From NCBI GenBank assembly GCA_038215275.1, contig JBBQRA010000120.1, positions 1-18,250 on the forward strand: a stretch of DNA of 18,250 nt, read 5' to 3'. Shown here one piece after another: positions 16,501-18,250 of this stretch (position 1 is the stretch's first letter; each line of letters opens with the position of its first letter). The position numbers and the translations under genes are program-made. Origin of the DNA: Ga0077553 sp038215275 (lineage in GTDB: Bacteria > Acidobacteriota > Terriglobia > Bryobacterales > Bryobacteraceae). Under the pieces are notes generated by a model. That model had not been told where the DNA came from and did not search any database. It saw only the letters and a program-made list of their open reading frames with translations.

Positions 16501-16632
16501 GGCGGTGCGGTGAACGGCGGCCGACCGTTGGACACGGTTCTTCCGGGCTTGAAGAAGAGCTTCTTCGGCGTGCTCCTCGCTCCGGTAAAAACCGAGCACC
16601 AGTCTTGGATGTCGAAAGTTCAATGTTTCCAA
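7588..16632 (-). CDS. Giant cyclic beta-1,2-glucan synthase-like protein (GT84 / glucoamylase-like / GH94)
   Basis: This protein of about 3014 residues has the module order of cyclic glucan synthases (NdvB/ChvB). A DUF1269-like N-terminus with two membrane helices (60-110) precedes a helical NdvB region (175-520) and membrane helices at 551-612. The GT84 glycosyltransferase (about 625-920) has LDADTQLP at 761-768 and RQHRWVRGDWQ at 907-917. Further helices lie at 955-1000 and 1075-1120. A glucoamylase-like domain (PF10091 type, about 1465-1690) has YDSD and SWSGTMFEYLMP. Two GH94-type beta-sandwich regions (about 1760-2010, 2235-2500) precede the GH94 catalytic domain (2535-2960) with GTGDWNDGMN at 2706-2715. 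Family knowledge: such enzymes build a beta-1,2-glucan from UDP-glucose at the inner membrane, and the GH94 part controls chain length. The product here is inferred. The start is a TTG at 16632; another TTG at 16623 is possible. No clear ribosome site. Confidence 0.92.
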   Translation of the reverse strand: METLNFRHPRLVLGFYRSEEHAEEALLQARKNRVQRSAAVHRTASGQLKISYAGLGPLHRAAFSAAMALLSALLAAAFHPELWVLALCALAGFLLAWFGTAWFGLGIPRQILTHYGRFLFPGESLVAAQQTEERTPAVIALWRQTAPVSVFTIRPRIRCTSTPIPLRPPRESVTLDNLAQFAAEFAASHTVDPTLRAKPLFPLVHACELTLECARADLAEAARLDYGITHAAEWLLDNAYLLRSHIADIRHDLPANHHRILPLLQGQTGPSRFRVYHLAAELIYLTSHRPTGETIQVFLDGYQTQTPLKIAELWVFPLFLRLVLLETVRRLAERTSLRQNQKELADFWSNRLLNAAQRSPEQFEHIVAQLDRDGNELTSHFLARFSEQLHKEESLLLPIQKWIEAKTGQPLAAIVHSEHVEEANDLMLVGDAIGSLRQLSELQYTKIVEAVSRMEAILRLDPAGIHPRSDFSTRDRCRRTVEAIARHSKTSELEVARQVVEVANQAPSIASCGCIAYHLLDDGLPALERRLGRRVPWRERLLRFLYRHPTLLYLSSVVLLTAGVTGAFLFAAHAAGVPPLILALLGILALIPASELATFLLHTALTWALPPRVLPKLSLKNGIPDEYRTLVVIPMMLLTPDSIRSEVEKLEVRYLANPGANLHFSLLADFTDAEEREMPEDDGLLGLVIKGIEQLNAIYPDSPFILFHRERLWCESERRWIGWERKRGKLEELNAFLCGELSGIITSAGQAPKDVRYVITLDADTQLPHGRAAKLIETIAHPLNQIELTPDRRNRVRGFSIIQPRVSITLPSATATRFSRLFSDARGSDPYCQAVSDVYQDLFGEAIYHGKAIYDVRAFHQILNRRFPEQRLLSHDLIEGAYVGIALATDIELFEQFPYDYTGFSKRQHRWVRGDWQIASWILPRVPTVEPSESEANPLSLINRWKILDNLRRSMLPVAALLLLVLSWSLLAAPMAASALVALVLLIPLSFQLFGQLLQRLRGDSRASLQANSDLNRALVMAAFLPHQAYVATDAAFRACYRLSVSRRNLLEWQTAELSQLAAAAHLDVFRTQFLAISAAAAVLLLALTLRGATRESPWNPFLLLWIGAPAVLYWISSQRRSQKRLAQVDGGDERYLRRVARETWRFFDDLVGPETNWLPPDNTQRALRIEVAERTSPTNIGMWFMAAISARDLGYLTAAQFVDRCTATFNTLENLEQCEGHILNWYNTKTLEPLNPRYVSTVDSGNLLACLWVLTQSTNELDTQSQIDASALRGLADTLTIITNRFPAETDTGVFRDTLQGLFQETSSGFEISERIRLAVEPARKLAESLRWSASDATERIYWFRSLENQLQAWILYLDRYLGWTELLFAPPDDFLAPLGLPVIQARRRLRLRLPTWGEVARGEVDGLQEILRDHSSVSALPPKLTAWIQDLRTKYEVAKAASAEFLAAANSLGVRSEDLAGGMNMRFLYDSDRKLFSIGYQVGGPVNFNAHYDLLASEARLTSFASIAKGDLPMRHWFSLGRPYTSSTGQVLLSWSGTMFEYLMPMLFTLSFRNSLLDNACYAAVERQIQYAAERHVPWGISESAHSAIDTHQIYQYRAFGVPSLGLKRGLEEDLVVAPYATALALLVEPAKSIENLKRLEKLGMYGDMGFYESLDFTRQPERDSDRGVIVYCYMAHHQGMSLMAINNVLHQGIMRHRFHADPRVKAVEPLLFERIPSHPSLLVHRPSDQTAIRPISEPEPPAYQLLDEDTPIPRCHLLGNRRYSLMITNSGAGYSRWGKFELTRWRSDTTRDNWGMFFYLRDEASGQTWSATQQPLNVKDPRYTAVFNADRAEFRRRNLGIDSHVEVTVSPDDDVEIRRVTLVNHGSRTRNLELTSAVELSLAPHEADRAHPAFNKLFIQTEALPELQALLAWRRLRSLSDDPVFVAQIVIESHPSDGPFEFETDRAKALGRGRTWQFPSLSLRQNQGYVLDPVFVIRRSFALEPRQQRQVTFVTLAAASREELLRLIAKYRDNDFCHRTFELAWSHAQLQYRYLGIRSDEAFRFTELASHLLYPNQSLRAPAERLRRNTLGQSRLWAYGISGDLPLLVVFAADSQGLSLVRELLFAHTYWCLHGFKADLVILNREPASYDQPLHQQLLRLVEAHSLHTGIDQPGGVFLRKTDQIPEPDLNLILCVAQATLGSVRGPLSRQLGVSTEANLFPPLLPLRAIEEQPSPSLPFLELPYFNGLGGFTGNGREYAIYLGPGIVTPLPWINVMANSVFGALVSESGAGCAWYANSQSNRLTPWNNDPISDLSSEVVYIRDEDSGVYWTPTPSPVRELDAYRIRHGQGYSEFEHNSHALEQTLLTFVPVQADSADPIRIQSLRIRNRSRSRRRLSITCYSELVLGTDHEATQMHIVTSWDESAKALFARNPYHPSYSTRVTFASMEPEAVSYTGDRTEFLGRNGSVRAPAALRRFALSRRTGAGLDPCAALQARIDLAPGEEKTVFILLGQADDANHARQLLEHYRNAANADAALAETRQWWDGLLGTIQVETPILGVNFLMNRWLLYQSLSCRIWGRSALYQSSGAYGFRDQLQDSLAIVYTAPEITREMILRAASRQFLEGDVQHWWHMPSGEGIRSLCSDDLLWLPFAVCQYLSVTGDTAILDESVPFLEAPLLKEDEHEVYIQPAVSQETASIFEHCRRAIEKGTTHGPHGLPLIGTGDWNDGMNTVGPEGRGESVWLAWFLIDILNKFAPVCDARGQSQLGFNYRERARLLAEVVEATSWDGDWYRRGYFDDGTPLGSKERTEARTDSLAQSWSVISGAGNPERSRQAMHAVDEYLVRRKDKLVLLLTPPFNESRPHPGYIMGYPPGVRENGGQYTHAALWVAMAYARLGDGDRAVEILELLNPIEHARTPLDCQVYRTEPYAVAADVYSLEGQTGRGGWTWYTGSAGWMYRIWLEEVLGFQLRGDQLTMRPAIPADWPGFVLTFLYRSTEYRIEVTNGGERSTQPVQLHDDGGKHTLHFRAG

Positions 16633-16722
16633 ACTACTTAGAGCAATTCTCTAGCCATAGTCAGTCCCCCGCGGCAAATTCGGAAGGCGAGAGCAGTGAT
16701 ACCGTATTATCGTTTCTGCTGA
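16633..16722. other. Divergent intergenic region
   Basis: This short gap must carry the promoter of the glucan-synthase gene on the minus strand and, originally, that of the CheB-CheR gene on the plus strand. AT-rich GATAATACGGTATC lies at about 16698-16711 (minus strand), but I cannot pair it convincingly with a -35 box. Confidence 0.3.
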
Positions 16723-16755
16723 TTCGATTGCGGAGCCAAGGGGGCTCGATTTTAT

Positions 16756-17083
16756 GCGACATCGCCGTCGAAAGGGTCGCTTGGCTTCCCGATAGTTGGC
16801 GTCGGAGCGTCCGCGGGCGGGTTAGCGGCGTTCGAGGCGTTTTTCTCCACGATGCAGGCCGACGGCGATCCCGGGATGGCCTTCGTGCTGGTGCAGCACC
16901 TAGCCGCGACCATAATAGCACCCTGACGGATCTGGTGAGCCGCTATAAGCGGATGGAAGTTTTTGACGCTGGCGCGCGGCATCCGGCTGCCGATTGACTT
17001 CTTTTTCCGCTCACTTGCGCAGGAGCTACGGGAACGCGCGATTTGTGTTGCGCTTTCGGCACCAGGCAGCGATGGTGCGCTGA
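16756..17083 (+). pseudogene. CheB domain fragments
   Basis: Three stretches make up the front of a CheB methylesterase domain. The first (16756-16910) contains the nucleophile motif GASAGG and MAFVLVQHLA. The second (16911-16965), one frame over, reads HNSTLTDLVSRYKRMEVFD. The third (about 16963-17083) reads ARGIRLPIDFFFRSLAQELR then ERAICVALSAPGSDGAL, where SGTGSDG would be normal. The segment between RMEVFD and GIRLPIDFFF, normally about 40 residues including the PPNRD-like region, is missing. Confidence 0.8.
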
Positions 17084-17390
17084 AGCGCGATTGCGATTGG
17101 TACGGTGGATTTCGTGCAGTTGCCGGAGGAGATGCCGGCTCAATTGATCGACTATGTAGGCCGGACATTTGGGCCAGGAGACGCAGCCACTACTCCCGTG
17201 CTGACGCAAGCGGACGCTTTGGGAAAGATATTCCACAGCTGCGATCGCAGACGGGCCATGACTGACTTTTCGCTCGATAAGCACAACACGATTGTCCCCC
17301 GGGTGGAGGACTATGTCCGGTATCTGCAACTAACGCGGGGCGAAGTGGTCGCGCTATTTCGCGATCTGCTGATTGGCGTGACGAACTTTT
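17084..17390 (+). pseudogene. CheB end and CheR beginning
   Basis: The frame SAIAIGTVDFVQLPEEMPAQ, then LIDYVGRTFGPG, is the end of the CheB domain; about 30 residues that should link it to the preceding block (the AIKGEGG...PRS region) are gone. It continues into the CheR N-terminus: ALGKIFH, then a short out-of-frame patch where LRSQTGHD is readable one frame over, then FSLDKHNTIVPRV, then EDYVRYLQ and ALFRDLLIGVTNF. About a dozen residues between RRV and EDYV appear deleted in frame. Confidence 0.75.
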
Positions 17391-17740
17391 CCGGGACTCC
17401 GAGATATTCGAAGAGATCGACAGGTCGGTCGTGCCCAAGCTATTTGAGGGCAAGCCCGCCGGTAGTGTGATTCGCGTTTGGATTCCCGGCTGCTCGACGG
17501 GGGAGGAGGCGTCCCGGGCGGGGGTGTATCCGTCCTCGATTGTGGCGGATGTTTCCGCGGAGCGGTTGGCGAAGTACTTTACCCAGACGAGTCCAGACGA
17601 CAGTACCTACCGGATCAACAAAGCCGTCCGCGACATGGTGGTTTTCGCCGAGCACGATCTGATCAGGAATCCGCCGCTCTCGAAGCTGGATCTGCTTAGT
17701 TGCCGCAACCTGCTGATCTACATGAGCACGGAGCTGCGGC
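17389..17740 (+). pseudogene. CheR methyltransferase domain fragment
   Basis: FRDSEIFEEIDRSVVPKLFE, then VIRVWIPGCSTGEEA, is the SAM-binding front of CheR. It is followed directly by SRAGVYPSSIVADVSAERLA, so about 35-40 residues (the region with the second SAM-binding element) are missing in frame. It then reads KYFTQ, STYRINKAVRDMVVFAEHDL and PPLSKLDLLSCRNLLIYMST. The reading frame stays open to 17823 but leaves homology at about 17740. A catalytically complete CheR fold cannot form. Confidence 0.82.
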
Positions 17741-18121
17741 ATTCTGGTGCTGGGGTCGTCGGAGAGCGTGGGCGATGCCACCAGTCTGTTCAAAGTGCTC
17801 AATCGTACGGCGAAGATTTATGAGCGGAAGGCGGGAAAGCTCGGTGCCGCGCGGGTGGATATGGCCCGGATCTCCAGTCTGCAATCCGGCGTGGAAGGCT
17901 CGCGCAATTCGCCCGGCACCGTGCCGCCAACGAAGCTTTCGCTCCATGAGTTGGCGATACGGAAGGTGATGCGGCACTATGCGCCGGTGGGGGCGCTGGT
18001 GAATGAGCGAGGCGACATTCTCTACCTGTTGGGACGGACGGGCCGCTATTTCGAGCCGACGCCGGGCGAAGCCGCGATGAACATTTTCCGTATGGCGCGA
18101 GAGGGTTTGCGGGGGATTTGA
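17741..18121 (+). pseudogene. CheR C-terminus and linker/PAS-region fragment
   Basis: ILVLGSSESVGDATSLFKVL, then NRTAKIYERKAGK, is the CheR C-terminus in a new frame; about 20 residues normally between IYM and GGILVLG are missing. The linker PTKLSLHELAIRKVMRHYAP, then GALVNERGDILYLLGRTGRY and FEPTPGEAAMNIFRMAREGL, is the PAS-like region that follows CheR in these fusions. The frame ends at 18121; LTIALHRAVSLGVPTRNPGL continues it one frame over to a TGA at 18199. Confidence 0.8.
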
Positions 18122-18250
18122 CGATTGCGTTGCACCGGGCCGTTTCGTTGGGCGTGCCGACGCGGAATCCGGGACTGCGCGTGCCTCTGGCGGCCAGTTG
18201 ACCAAATACGGTCGAATTTGGAATCCTATGATCGCCTGTCGGCAGACATC

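Larger units (their letters stand above)
16723..18250 (+). pseudogene. Decayed CheB-CheR fusion gene (chemotaxis methylesterase/methyltransferase type)
   Basis: In order, the plus strand carries the conserved blocks of CheB-CheR fusion proteins, but in changing frames. A CheB start (FPIVGVGASAGGLAAFEAFF) is followed by a shift at about 16910, then STLTDLVSRYKRMEVFD. A deletion at about 16970 precedes GIRLPIDFFFRSLAQ and CVALSAPGSDGAL, and another at about 17082 precedes SAIAIGTVDF and LPEEMPAQLIDYV. The CheR domain follows, with a one-T loss at 17387-17390, a gap after PGCSTGEEA and another at about 17740. The frame breaks again at about 18117 and after 18198. In living relatives these proteins are cytosolic sensors or kinase-linked adaptors. 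No start codon exists in the first frame (an ATG at 16754 is one base out). The gene is dead or a sequencing artefact; it continues beyond the window. Confidence 0.88.

Noticed and set aside
1..18250. CRISPR arrays, tRNA/rRNA genes, insertion sequences, phage attachment sites
   Set aside because: I found no regularly spaced direct repeats, no cloverleaf or rRNA-like sequence, and no transposase or integrase motifs on either strand. The duplicated helicase ends are not terminal inverted repeats.

Overview
The window is high-GC bacterial DNA. It carries a giant cyclic-glucan synthase-type protein, a DUF4097 protein, an SGNH hydrolase of the secreted kind common in soil Acidobacteria, many toxin-antitoxin (TA) remnants and a decayed CheB-CheR gene. 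This mix suggests a large-genome acidobacterium of the Bryobacterales/Solibacter type. That placement is an inference from gene content only. Almost every live gene lies on the minus strand.

Region 1 (about 1-4140) is an accessory, defence-like island. It begins with the 5' part of a minus-strand gene that leaves the window: a Vsr/DUF559-like nuclease domain fused to a DEAH superfamily II helicase. Upstream of it lie three TA modules: DUF433/DUF5615, UPF0175/DUF3368 (toxin frameshifted) and HigB/HigA. A second, degenerate copy of the helicase's first 31 codons and part of its upstream region sits directly in front of the DUF433/DUF5615 pair. The HigBA operon has a recognisable promoter whose -35 to -10 spacer is filled by nested palindromes, and its spacing suggests a leaderless mRNA starting at the HigB GTG.

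Region 2 (about 4178-6376) holds a YdcF-family protein followed 7 nt later by a secreted SGNH hydrolase, probably one operon. Divergent from ydcF is a small plus-strand ORF that resembles the tail of AbrB/MazE-type antitoxins.

Region 3 (about 6373-16632) runs on the minus strand from an approximately 3014-residue cyclic beta-1,2-glucan synthase-like protein (GT84 + glucoamylase-like + GH94 modules, with an unusual DUF1269-like N-terminal module), through a DUF5990 protein, to a DUF4097 beta-strand repeat protein. The DUF4097 frame is broken by an in-frame amber codon, but its final segment is intact downstream. The envelope theme is shared: glucan synthesis, a secreted hydrolase and an exported repeat protein.

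Region 4 (about 16723-18250) is a plus-strand CheB-CheR fusion gene reduced to a string of recognisable blocks separated by frameshifts and internal deletions. It runs off the right edge.
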